From Papaver somniferum (lineage: Eukaryota; Streptophyta; Magnoliopsida; Ranunculales; Papaveraceae): a stretch of DNA of 64,000 nt. A model generated the notes under the pieces. The model was given only the letters and a program-made list of their open reading frames with translations, did not search any database and had not been told where the DNA came from. The stretch covers positions 10,749,860 through 10,813,859 of the forward strand of contig NC_039368.1 in assembly GCF_003573695.1 (NCBI RefSeq), written 5' to 3'. A program made the position numbers and the translations under genes. Positions 44,783-56,390 of this stretch are shown here, piece by piece (the first letter of the stretch is position 1; each line of letters starts with the position of its first letter).

Positions 44783-47280
44783 TGATGAGTGCCAAAAGTG
44801 CATATTTTATATATTTTTTGGCATTTAACTCATCTTTTGTGCATTAATTCTACATTTTATCCCATATTCTGTATTTTCATTGTTTTCAAGAATAAATATT
44901 TTTATTAATTAATTTTGCATTTTTAGGTAATAAATAAAGTTCGGATGAGTCGCGGAGCGAAAAGAGCAGAAAAGTAGTGAAAAGCCGGGAGAAATTACGC
45001 AAGGAAGCCGCGAAGAATGGTGCGCACAACCTCATTTTCTACACACAAAAGCGCCTCCGTTCTCAGCCATCAGATCATTTCCAGAAGCATCCGACGGTCG
45101 CTCCTTCTGATCATCAAAATCTGATGTCTCTGCCAAGCACCACAGCGCTGAAATTCCAAGCCTTCAGATTAGATGGTAGCTGAATCCAACGGTTGCTCCC
45201 TTGCTGTTCATCAAAGTTTGATATCCCCGCCTTACACTACAACACCTAACCCCATCTAGAGCCGTTAACTTCGTTGTATCCCTTCATCCGACGGTCGCTC
45301 CTCGCTTGCCTCCGCATCACCGTCCGATCCACCTACCATCGTCACATCCTACGGACCAGATCGCGAAACATCATCCCTCGCTGCAACCGCTCAACACTAC
45401 AGTACCAAACACCCTACACCTCTACCAAACGCCCCCCTCTTCCCAAATCAGTCGACCACCCTCCCCTTCTCCCAAAATCAGTTGCAGAACCACCATACCG
45501 CCTGCAACTTCCCTGCCACCACCAGACCTCGAGCTCCACCACCACCACAAACACCTGACAACACCACCACCATCTCCATCACCCGACAACAAAACCCATC
45601 ATCCTATTTCACCCATTTCATTAACCCTACCCACTGTTAGGGTTTTGACATGAGAGAACTAGGTTGATGGGAACTGAATTCGTAGCAGAGGAGCAGAAGA
45701 AAGCATGGGTCATCGACAAGAAGGACAAGGAACAACAAACAAGGAAATTTGGTGAGTGATTTTGAAAATCGAAAAAACCCTAATTTCAAATTTAGGGTTT
45801 CTTAAATTTGGGGATGTTTTGTAAACTATAAAAGGGAAGTGTTAGGGATGTAAAAACTGTTCTTGGGCTAGCCAAGTTTCCCCCTAATTGGGTTAGGTTT
45901 GATTTTAATTTCACTTTCAATTTTAACCATTTGCATATTTTTCTCCTTGTTCACTGTTAGTGTTAATGTCTGGATGTTTCATAGTTTGATGTTTAGTTAG
46001 CTCAATATTGTTAGTTTGATTTTAATTTCAATCTATAATGTGTTAATGCTCCTGTTAGTTATAGTTAATGTGCATGTTCTGCTACTATTTTTCAATGTGT
46101 TCTGTGTATATTCTCTGTTAATGTGCATATTCTGTTTTGTCTTGTAAATGTTCTCATGTTGTTCATGTCATTCTTAGATGTGTGAAATGTTCTAGGATAG
46201 AATTGAATCAAGGTAAACCACATTTTACTCTCACAGTGCATATCATGTATGCTTTGTAGTTAGGATAAAACTATGTGATATTACCACAACTCATACCTAG
46301 TTGATATTGTCAAATTCTCTGACTAATTGTGCTTTAGTCAGACATTTAGTGCTTAGGATTGACACTTTAGTTGTGATTCAACTGTCCATTGGTGAAACAC
46401 CCTAGGTAAAAGGCAGGCTTGAACCTTTACCTTTACCTGCTTTAGGGAAGAATTGGCATGATCAGCTGAGTTCATCCTCTTGTCCTCACTGTTTTGTTCT
46501 TATTTTGTTCTTTTTCATATTTAGACTCATTCCATTGTTTATTGTTTTCTTTCTTTCATTTGCTATTTTCATCACCACCCTGCCCTTGGCCTTAGGCCTT
46601 GGTTCAATTTGATTTGTCCCTTATTTTTGCCTCTGCCAAGCTGCTGCCACTTCTTCTCCTGCTGCAGCTCCATTCTGCTGCACCACTTCTGTTGCTGCAG
46701 CTTCTTCTGCTGTAGCTGCTGTTGCCTCCTGCATCTGAGCCTTTGCAGCTGCTGCTGCCAATCCACTTCTGTGGCTCTTGCACTGCTGCTGCCAATCCAT
46801 TTCTGCTGCTGCTGCCTTTCTGCAGCTGCTGCTGCCTTCCAAGGCCAACTGAGTCCAAGGTCTTAAGCCCAACTCACAAGTGGACTGTTAAGCCCAACTC
46901 ACAAGTGAACTGTTAAGCCCAAGTCATAGTTGAACTGTTGAGCCCAAAGCTCAGACCAGTTTCTAGAACCAAAGCCCATTTGCACTTCAAAGATAACTGA
47001 GCCCAAGCTCAGTTCATTTTATCTTTAACAAACCCACTAAGCCCAATTCATTCAAAGGGCATTCAAACCCATTAGCACTCAAAACCCCATTTAAGCCAAA
47101 AGGCTTCTAAACCCAAAGCAAATCTAAGAACCCAATTAGCTAAAACACTTCCGAAACACACCCAATCTCTGTGGATCGACCCGTACTTGCACGAGCTACA
47201 ACTGACGACCGTGCACTTGCGGTATTACTGTAGGCCCGCGTTTCCATTGCTTCATTTAATACACCCTTCCGGACCTGCCA
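44783..47280 (+). repeat. 3' LTR of the gag-only element
   Basis: It starts TGATGAGTGCCAAAAGTGC and ends GGACCTGCCA. It is nearly identical to the 5' LTR; visible differences are few and include a short change near 45690 and one or two triplet-length changes in the CTG/CAG part. Confidence 0.93.
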
Positions 47281-47285
47281 GTCCC
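47281..47285. repeat. Right target-site duplication (GTCCC)
   Basis: This is the exact copy of 38325-38329, followed by CAAAGATTGAACC, the continuation of array internal region D. Confidence 0.93.
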
Positions 47286-50200
47286 AAAGATTGAACCTTA
47301 ACTTAGTGAGTGGTTACCGGAACTGCTTGTTGTAACGGTGAACACAATGTCTTGAAACGCCAACAGTGAATGCAATTCAGAAATAACAATCGCACTTGAT
47401 GTGTCCACCGAAAGCTGCCAAGCTCTTGCGGTTGTGCCCATTTGGTCCATGGGATAAATCCCGGTTTTAATGAATGTCTCTAGAGAATCATCTCAAATTG
47501 TCATAGGAAGCGGCCCCACTTCCAACATCCACTTAGGTGAGTCCATCAAGAGTGTCCTGCCACACCCCGCTTTAAACAAAGCCATGGAACCCATTAAGAT
47601 CTCAACAGATCATCGTATCTCATACAGGTAACACTATCACACAGTTACACCATAGGGAGGGACAAAGATAATATTGTCTCGATATCACCATAAATTAGTT
47701 ATCTCATTGAACCTTAATATTGAAGCTCCGTTCACAAGGTTGAGTATCCTTCATGGTGATTTATTTTTACGAGCTTAAGTCCCATCCCCTTTAATGTAGA
47801 GATAACTACCTTTCTTTATAAACCTTTCGTCAAAGGAACTACAATGTTACCATTGAACCTTACAAAGTCAAGAGAGATAATACCGGTAGAAAGTAGTTGC
47901 ATCACTATCTCGTGCTTTATCTGAAGCGATAGACTCTGACTCCATAGTGGATCGATCTATACTTGTGTGTTTGTATATCTTCCATGATACAGACGCACCT
48001 CCAAGTGTGAAGATGTATTCACTATTGGATTTTGACTCATTTGAGTCCTACATCCAGTTGGAATCACAACACCCTTCTTTCAGAACAGGAGTTTTCCCAA
48101 AACTTAAACAAAAGTCTGAAGAACCTCTCAAGTAGCGCAAAATTCTGTTGAGAGAATTCATTTGATCCTGCTCAGGGTTGCAAGTGTACCTGCTCAAACT
48201 ACTCACAGAGTAAGCAATACCAAGTCTTATACAATTAATCAGTTACATAAGACTGCTAATTACGCAAAAATACTCAAAAGTTGAGAAACACCGTCACCCT
48301 TGTTCTTTATCAAGTTAAAAGTGGGTTCACAAAGAGTAGAAGCAGGTTTAGCCTCAGCGTGATTAAATTTCTTTAGTATGGTTTCAGCAAAATTAAATTG
48401 ACTAAGATTATATTCATCAGACGTGTCTCTGACTTTTATCCCTAAGATTACATCAATAGGATCTAAGTCTTTTATGTCAAAGCTCTCATTCAACATACTT
48501 TTAGTGGTATTAATAAAAATAATGTTACTTTCTAATATGAACATATCATCAACATGCAGGGATACAGTAACATAAGCATCATCCTCATATTTAATATAAA
48601 CACATTAGTAAGATTTATTAATCTTAAACCACTAGATATCATTTCATGATCAAATTTTCATGTCTCTGTTTAGGCGCTTGTTTCAAACCATACAGAAATT
48701 CAATCAATTCGCGTACTTTTTTCTCACAACAAAAAACCTTTAGATTGGTACATATAAATTTCTACATTTAATTCACCATTTAAAGTTGCAGTCTTAATAT
48801 CCATCTGATGTATATATTCAAATCATGAATAAAAGAAATAATAATCATCATCTTAACAGAAGTAATTCTAGTGACAGGTGAATAAGTGTCAAAGAAATTT
48901 ATTCCTTAATTTTTGGTTATCACCTTTAGACATAACCATACTAGGTATTTATCCACAGTGCCATCTACCAAGGTCTCCTTTTGAAGACTATTCAGAAGAA
49001 CATATAACTTCCTTATGGGTTCAGTGTCCGGACTCTACCATAAAGGTCACATATCAGAGGCTAAAGCTTGTCTAAGTTCTAACTCCCTTACTTCTACTAT
49101 GTTCAGTATAAACATCTTGAGACAGGGTTGACTAGTCGAAGGAACATCTAAGAGACTGTCATGGACCTTTTTTGAGCTCCAATCCTCAAAGGAATTATAT
49201 GTTTAAAAAACAAAGCATCTCTAGATTGCACTACAATGTTCATACCAATGTTATCGATGTAAAATTTATGATCATTAACCTATATGCACTAGAATGCTTA
49301 GGATAGGTTAGGAATCCATAATTTTAGGTCAAAATTTAGATTTGCTTGCGAGGCGAAATAGCCGATATACCCCCACATTTTAGGTATACAGGTCAAGAAC
49401 ACAAATATAGGTTATGCACCTTGCACAATCTTCATGGAAGATTAAAATAATTATTTTTTTTATTTTACACCTCCACAGTTATCGAGATTTCTCAACATGT
49501 TGTTATATTGTGTCATTTAACACACGCTGCATAATAAAATTATGGTATCCTACCAACATTACGACTTAACATGTTCAAGTATTCATTATCAATTAATATC
49601 ATACAACTTCACTTTATCTATTAATCCTCATTTTCTAATATGCTAACAGTTCAAAGCATTACATGGACTTATTTCCAAATATCATATCTCATAATAAGGT
49701 AGATAACCATTGGAAATTATATTTAAAGCATAATGCACATGTGGAGAATGATGATGCCCATACGTGAAATCTTTTTACTTATTTTTTCCTTCAAATGTTT
49801 TTGATAGTTGAGTTTCTCAAAGAATTTCTTTCATACCTTAGTACTTTTGGTAGAAGACTCACACGTTTCTTCTGTAGCACGCATTCTACCACTCCCAACA
49901 GTAACCAACATTTTTGTTGGATCAAGTTATTGTACCTCAACATTAGATTCAAGCAATCATTAGTAGGTCATAAAATATTGGTAATTAAAACCAAATGCTT
50001 TGTGTATTCGTAAATCAATTTAAACACACAATTTTCTTGTTGTATCACAATTATTAAGCAAACATGTGATTTATGGAAATTGATGTTAAACAAAACATAT
50101 CTGATCCAAGTAATTTTGAACATAAAATATTTTTGATATACAACTAGTCAAAATCATATTGTTCCTTGACAAATTAATACAAATTTACCTCTACAAAAGA

Positions 50201-50969
50201 TTATTGCTGATGTCATAGGAATCGTTTGCTAGCTACATGCTTAAGTTATCATGAGAATTAAATTTTAACTAAATATCCTCTAAGTAATCACTACTCCAGG
50301 TTTTCATGATATGCTCAAAGTGATATCACATCACTAATCAAATGTTGCTAGACATAATCAAGAGACAACACACATTTTTCATTTTCTGGACAGACATGCA
50401 CAACAATTTTCCAAATACCTTATCTCTCAAACCGCATATCCAAATTAGATAAATCAAAAAGGGGTTTAAAGATAAGATCAAGAACTAAATATCTTATTTA
50501 GATCAACATTTCCAAAAACTCATAGTCATGCCAGAAAAAATTAATGTTTCAGCAGAGTTTTTTCAGCCCGTCAGAAATTTCAGAAACATTTTACAGTTTT
50601 GTAAAATATGTAAAAAATACTTTTACAATTCCAAAAATTACGAAATTTGGTGAGGGTATCAATAATTATGTCTACTACAACGTGGTAAAGGATTTAACAA
50701 AATTATTTATGAGTTAAGAGATAAACTCAAAACTCTTCAGCTCAACATACTTTAATTATTATTATTGTTTATTTTTTTCATTAAAAAGAAGAACATCTTT
50801 AGTTTTCCAAAGTTAGTCAAACACAAACCATAAACAAACCAATGAATCATTATATATTATTGAAGCCAAATGCTTTATGACTCTTTCCACTAAACTTAGT
50901 AGATTGATTGCTCAACAATATTTTTTCTTTATTATTGCTACAAAAGATAGAGTAGGATTGTCTTTAGAT

Positions 50970-51797
50970 TGTTGGAACATTGACAACAATAATGAAAATA
51001 AATTGAATATGCACAAGTGATACTTAGCTTGATTTGTAGCAACTTGGTGGATGCATCACGTCGAGTAGCATGCAAAGCAAAAACTGATAGAGGCACGTAT
51101 ATGATACGCTGTCCTAAAGACAATATCGCCTGCTACTCATCTAAACAGAGAGATGTTATAGCTTCATTGGCGAGTTGCCTCCAGGATACAACTATCGTTA
51201 GCATTCCTTCTTGTAGCATACAAGAGAACGCGCTAAGAACTTGGCAGTGAAAAACGACTCAGTGAAACCACCTTGTTTCACTCAAAATAAAACTCATAGA
51301 GAAAAATGGAAGAATAAACTTGTTTTTCTCGTTTTTCTCTCCTACTCTTTTTCTACCAAAAACATAGGAGTTAATGTTGAGTTGTTTTTCTTTCAAAACA
51401 TGGAAACCAAAACATGAAGGAGTTCATTTTGTTTTTCTCTTTTTCTACTGAAAACATAAGAAGAAGTCTTTTTTTTTCTCTACTCTCTCTTAAAATGAAC
51501 TCAAGAATCTCAACGTTAGAAACAAGAGGAGAGAAACCCATATGTATGACACAAAATTCTGAGAAGATTCTCACATTTATTGGTTATGTCTGGTGAAAAA
51601 TAGTGCATGCTTTTGCTTTTATAAGATAACAGCTTTTCAGAAAAACAACTTTTGCTTTTATCAGAAAACAACTTTTGCTTTTATCAGAAAAAAAAAAACA
51701 ACTTTTGTTTTTTTGTTAGAAATCATCTTTTGTTTTAAACCAGACATCTTTTGCTTTTATCAATTCAGAAGAAAAAACAAACCCGTTTTTTCCAACA
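50970..51797 (-). repeat. Array LTR 5 (outer right, 5' end of the array)
   Basis: It is 828 bp, starts TGTTGGAACATTGACAACAA and ends TTTTTTCCAACA, followed by TAATC. It lacks about 45 bases (the CCCTCTTTCTATTAATG stretch) that the other LTRs keep. Confidence 0.9.
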
Positions 51798-52588
51798 TAA
51801 TCCTATGACTGGTGAAAGATTACCTTGGATTGAGACTACTGTTAATCAGGGAGGAGAAAATATACGCAAAGTTAACTGCATTGAACTTGGTTTTGATCCA
51901 GTGAGTAATCGACATAAAGTCATTTGCATATCAAGTAGCACATTGAAAGATTATTATGCTGTTGATACCTATGGTTTTCCGGTATCATCTGATCCACATG
52001 TGGGAGCTGAAGATCAAATTGTTGAAGTACTGACTTTGGGAGAAAATACATGGAGAAGAATCGATGCAGTCCCACCCTATCACGTAAATATTGGGACAGA
52101 GTTGTTAGCTAGACCTATTATGTTAATGGTAATATATATTGGCGATTCCAGTATGTTCGCAAAGGTGAAGTAATAATGGGATTTGATTTTGGAAGTGAAA
52201 AATTTAGAGTTATTCCAGTCCCTGATTTCTGCATTCAGGAGGATCCTGAGGACGACGTCAAATATTTCCAACCAGTGGAATTGATGGAAATCGATAGACG
52301 TTTAGCTTTAATTCACAGGATATTAAGTTATGAAAATTCTGTCTGAGTAATGCATGAAAAGGCTGGTGGTAACATTGAGTGGAAAAATGAGGATATCTAC
52401 ATACCTTATTCCTGGAATGTACGTTTATATCCTTGTATTATAGCTCTTACCGGCACGAATCTAATCTGCATACGACCAGACCGTCCAGATAGTATTTTTT
52501 ATTACAACCGCAACACAAAGGAGTACCTAAGGTTTCCACTCTCACCTGATTGTGGTCTTTCTACTTGTGAAAGGATAATGCAGTTATA
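51798..52588 (+). pseudogene. F-box-associated domain gene, 3' part of the split copy
   Basis: The frame resumes exactly after the array as NPMTGERLPW and goes on with VNCIELGFDPVSNRHKV, GENTWRRIDAVPPYHV, then after a frameshift near 52110 VNGNIYWRFQYV, GFDFGSEKFRVIPVPDF and ELMEIDRRLALIHRI. A TGA at about 52344 precedes MHEKAGGNIEWK and the final SIFYYNRNTKEYLRF. This is the F-box-associated (FBA-type) domain of plant SCF receptor subunits, which bind targets for ubiquitination. The insertion, a 5' nonsense codon, a frameshift and a 3' nonsense codon make it a pseudogene. Decay probably followed the insertion. Confidence 0.82.
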
Positions 52589-53640
52589 GTCAAGAACCTC
52601 TTACCTGTCAGTACATAGCGTGAAAGGATGTTACGTATGAATGCAGCATGTTACGAGTGTTCTGGATGATTGAAGTATGATTGTGTTCTTTACATTTCAG
52701 TTTATAAATCATATATCGCTCCAAGTCTAGTGTTTCCTTTCCTTTTAGCTCTAAATGATTAAGTTTACATAGGTTGATATCTTTGATATTGGTTGAAAAG
52801 ATTTGGTTGGACAAGGCTATTGAAGTTGGAAATAAAGCTCTTTTACTAGTACCTCTTCAATTACTGGCTGGATTACACATTGCTCATTTCTGGTTGGTTG
52901 TTCTTGCCAATATATGGTTGCTGCGGATTTTAGTATGTGATGCATTATTTGGTGTGTATTTTTTTTTTCTGATGGGTTGATTGACTTATGTTTGTGGGAA
53001 TGCCTATAGAAACTTGTTGAACTTGTGTTTTGGTTTAGAGGGAGAACGAGTGATTAGGAAAAGTGCTGATTAGCAAGAGTTCATTAGATGTATAATTTAC
53101 TGAGGAAAAACAATCTACTATGTACAAAACTATACTTTTTGGATTGGAAAGGCTTCGAGAATCTACAGTGGCTGCAGCACCTAGAGCTTATTGAAATTCT
53201 CACGGGTTGTAGGAGATACGGGTTTTGCGTCTGAGGTAAATAAGGCTAAACTTCACAAATGGTTGTTGCGTTGAAAGAAAAAGGGTAGCGCTACAACTAA
53301 GGGTAGCGGGTAGCCCACCTTTAGTAAGTAGTGCAGGGTGGAGTTTTTCTCGTTAAAGTTCTTATGAACTTCTGGATATAAAATCCTTTTTGGATGATGC
53401 CACGAGGCATAACACCTAATATAGCTTTAACAGCTTCTAGTTAAAAACACTTGATAAATTGCATATACACGCTCATATGTTCATTACCAATTTCTCCCAT
53501 GAACGGCTAAGCTTATTATATTAAAAGTTAAAACCTATTGATCGGTTTGAGTTTATCATTTGACTTGTTGTCCTTTTGTTACAGGTTCCTCTGTGGCTTT
53601 GTGCTTCTTGATATTGGTTGATCATCAAGTTCAGATTACC
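52589..53640. other. Intergenic or intronic stretch, no clear gene
   Basis: The only longer frame (52774-52980, plus) is hydrophobic (ALLLVPLQLLAGLHIAHFWL) and could be a membrane exon ending before GTGTGT, but it has no recognisable family. The rest is AT-rich without structure that I can support. Confidence 0.35.
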
Positions 53641-53655
53641 TGTTTTTCATTTTAT

Positions 53656-54805
53656 GGATGACTCGAAACATCCTCTGCCTCCTTCAACAGTTTATCATAA
53701 GCTACAACTGGTTCAGGCTTCCCGTTACACATTCCTCCAAGCTGTTTCGACCATGCATATATCCTGTAGGTTTCGATAACCATTCCTTTGCATAGGCAGT
53801 TGATTGATTGCATTTTTGAAAGAATCTGGAGTTTCAAGGAATTTTTTTAGACATTTACTTGGTGGACTTTTGTTTGTGTTGGAAGGTTGATCTGTTGGAT
53901 GAAGAAAAAGTTATTTTGTTAAGAAAGCAGATTAGTGGTGGGTGCCTGTAGCTTCATAGATGGTATTTCACAGGCCCTACCCAATTTGTACATACGATAC
54001 ATCTTGTTTGGTTTAATGGAGTAAACTACTTTTCGGAATTATTATGTGCATGTTTTCTCTATGTAGGAATGGGATGACTAAGGATCAGCTGGTGGCGGAT
54101 ACGGCGTTTAAGACAAACTGTTTATTTTGGGTTGGATTTCTTCTAGGTCGATTTCAATCGGGAATTTATAGGCTATGCTACCATGAGGTAAATTCCTGCT
54201 TCACTAACTATCAAGTGTTTGTGGATTTAGTGCTTCTGATTGTAAGAATCTGCTGTATTTAGGATTTGTAGACAGAAAATCAGCGCCAGGTTTCAAGCTT
54301 CCCTCAAATTGTGTTTAGCTAATCATCTGCCTTCCGAATAGACTTCTGTTTGAAAAATAAAATAAAATAGTGAATTAATCAATCTTAGTTCTTTGTAAAC
54401 ATAGATAACCATTTTCTCCTTACAATTATCACTACGTCATCTTACTCTCACTGTGACCAGCCTCCACCACCATGTCAACTATGTTAGCGGTGAAGTGAAA
54501 GCTAATAAAATATTTGTTGCTTGCATTTAGAGAACTTGATATATTGGTTCTGCTTTTTTTTTTCTATAATAGACTGACATCCAAGCTGCAATAAAACGAA
54601 AAATCATTATTATTATTCAAAATAGAACTTTCTCGTACAATGATTAATCGACTTGTTTGGTTATGAAGCCTTTACAGTTGGGTGCTTCTAGGAAAAAAGG
54701 AAGGTGGAAAGAATGGAGGCAGCTAAGGCAAATCCAGCAATCTATAAAAGCCGATTCTGCAGCGGCGGCGGCAAGGGATACAGAATTCAGGCTGACGAAG
54801 TAGTG
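53656..54805 (+). CDS. Possible exons of an unidentified host gene
   Basis: Three plus-strand pieces look protein-like. The first is MDDSKHPLPPSTVYHKLQL near 53656. The second, 54065-54187 (NGMTKDQLVADTAFKTNCLF and LLGRFQSGIYRLCYHE), ends at GAG|GTAAAT, a good splice donor. The third, about 54665-54802 (KKGRWKEWRQLRQIQQSIKA, SAAAARDTEFRLTK), is followed by TAG. The last piece is basic with an alanine-rich helix, and the middle piece may enter a membrane. I do not recognise the family, the splice structure is not proven, and the edges are approximate. Confidence 0.35.
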
Positions 54806-54809
54806 GGAG

Positions 54810-55689
54810 AAGTTCTAGACGGGGAATTAAGCTATTGAGGAGGAGACCTGCTCTTGTTCCTTGAGGGCATATGGTTTGCTGCCTAAGATGTGCCCGTACT
54901 GTCATGTCCCGGTTATTGGCAGACCAATTATTAAGGGCTAACCCATTCTTATGGGGTGTCCGCTAGTCAGCATCTCTGTTAGCCGTCAGTTATCATCCGT
55001 TAGTCTAATTATCGTTAGTCGTTTGTGTGATTTGCACATGATATAGCCTCTTTAATCCTCATCAACTCATTACTTTCTTTATACATTTTCTGAATGGATT
55101 TTGATTGTACTTCTCGTCATTCTACCCCCATCAGCCTCATGGTAATCAAAGTTATCCACCAAGTTCTACATTTCATACCTGGAAAGCCAAGGGGAATCCT
55201 CTCGAGTATGAGTTTCTCCTAAAATGCCCTAATTTTGAAACACACAGTGTACTTGATACACAAAAAAATATCCATTTTCTTACTTAGACATGAAATATAG
55301 GAATGACGGCTTACCGGAGGCTGGAGCAGTGAGATTGTGGATGGATTTGGAAGTGGTGGTTGACCCCAGAAAACATAAGTCCATGCCGCTGTAAATTTGG
55401 TGTTCTAGGTGCGCTTCTTGATAAGGTAATCGCAAACCCGAAATTACCATTCTGTCCCTGTATTTACAGTATTGAAAAGTTCAGTTCAGACAAACACCTG
55501 AAAATGCTGGAAGAAGCGTCAGACGGCAGCGGTGCACCATACTATGCTATTTGTGTGAGTATAACGGAAAAGGAAGATCGGAGATATACCCCATATTTTA
55601 GACCACACTTGGCGATATGTACTATTTTTTCTGAAAATTCAGTAACCAGTCCTTTCTGTTGAACAGAGTTAGCTGGTCGATAATGTATA
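54810..55689. other. Non-coding or unassigned stretch
   Basis: Short frames such as 55360-55662 (plus; CRCKFGVLGALLDKV) have no recognisable domain, and no splice pattern ties them together. Nothing else can be supported here. Confidence 0.35.
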
Positions 55690-56390
55690 AGGTCATTCTT
55701 GTTGTTCTTTCGGGAATGACATTTTATGGGGAGAGTTCTTTTTGAACTTGCGCATAATTTCCATATAATTGTGGGGAGTGCGGTTGTGAAATATTACACG
55801 GGTTATCTTGTATCTTTATAATCTCCTTGATGAATGCATCTAGCTTCGGCTATATGGTTGCATCTAAACAAGTTGATATGTTATTTTCTTTGGTCTTGAA
55901 GCATCTCCGTGGAAATTTCATTAGGATTCCACTATTTTTGGTACCTTTGCCAATTTTATTGACAAAAAGGGGGAGAATTAATGTGTAGTTCACACTACTA
56001 ATACATATGATTTTCGGATCATTATGTTAGGGGAGGTGGTTTTCATGTTGAGAATGAAAGTATTGACTAAGGGGGAGTGATACATATCACCATAATATTG
56101 TTGTTGAAGTTGTGATACAATTGAACTTTGATGTTATGTAATAATACTATGACACTGTATAAGAATGATTGAGAGCTTTTGTTTTCTCATTGTTATGGTT
56201 ACGGATATTGAACAACTATGATGCTGAACGGAACATCTATGGAATCATAGGAGTACTTGGAAATGACGAAGATTTCGAGTAATGTTGAAGAACCAAGGAG
56301 ATCAAGCATGTGGACGAGAAGCTACAAAGTTTTATTTATTTTGTATTCCATATGTATTGATATATAGTTTTGTCACTAAAATTGTTACAA
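55690..56390 (+). repeat. Orphan 3' UTR copy of the SIRE-like element
   Basis: This block aligns with 61856-62554, from TTGTTGTTCT.TCGGGAATGA through TTGACAAAAAGGGGGAGAAT to TTTTGTCACTAAAATTG. In the right copy it sits just inside the 3' LTR, as expected. Here it precedes the 5' LTR, so it is the tail of another copy that is missing. The GGGGGAG runs are characteristic of SIRE/Maximus 3' regions. Confidence 0.8.

Larger units (their letters stand above)
38330..47280 (+). mobile_element. Non-autonomous, gag-only LTR retrotransposon (TR-GAG-like)
   Basis: The 8951 bp element has LTRs of 2505 and 2498 bp, a GTCCC duplication, a tRNA-Asp-type primer site, a polypurine tract (GTTTGGGGGTA) and only a gag-like reading region inside. 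No protease, RT, RNase H or integrase is visible in any frame. The primer site and large LTRs are typical of the Athila/Tat branch of Ty3/gypsy, whose gag-only derivatives are known as TR-GAG elements. The LTRs are nearly identical, so this is the youngest event in the window. It must have been mobilised by enzymes supplied in trans. Confidence 0.9.
38253..50969 (-). pseudogene. Array internal region D, split by a nested LTR element
   Basis: Region D consists of 38253-38329 and 47281-50969, with 8.95 kb of a gag-only LTR element between them. Pol remnants are at about 47780-49400. The RT palm is at 48544-48260, where MFILESNIIF shows further decay of the HVDD neighbourhood; LSQFNFAETILKKFN and VILGIKVRDTSDE are closer to region A than to B or C. 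No gag, protease or integrase core is seen. Confidence 0.8.
23294..51797 (-). mobile_element. Tandem copia array: five LTRs and four internal regions
   Basis: The order is LTR, internal A, LTR, internal B, LTR, internal C, LTR, internal D (with a nested element), LTR. All units have the same minus-strand orientation and a period of about 4.5 to 4.8 kb. A single TAATC duplication flanks the whole 28.5 kb, and no duplication is seen at the inner LTRs. All four internal regions keep the same remnants (integrase C-terminus, RT, RNase H) and lack gag, protease and the integrase core. The array therefore arose by unequal exchange or a similar process from one inserted, already defective element. 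Confidence 0.9.

Noticed and set aside
53652..53837. Minus-strand frame containing SKQLGGMCNGKPEPVVAYDK
   Set aside because: It looks protein-like, but the plus strand of the same stretch fits better with neighbouring plus-strand pieces; neither could be assigned to a family.
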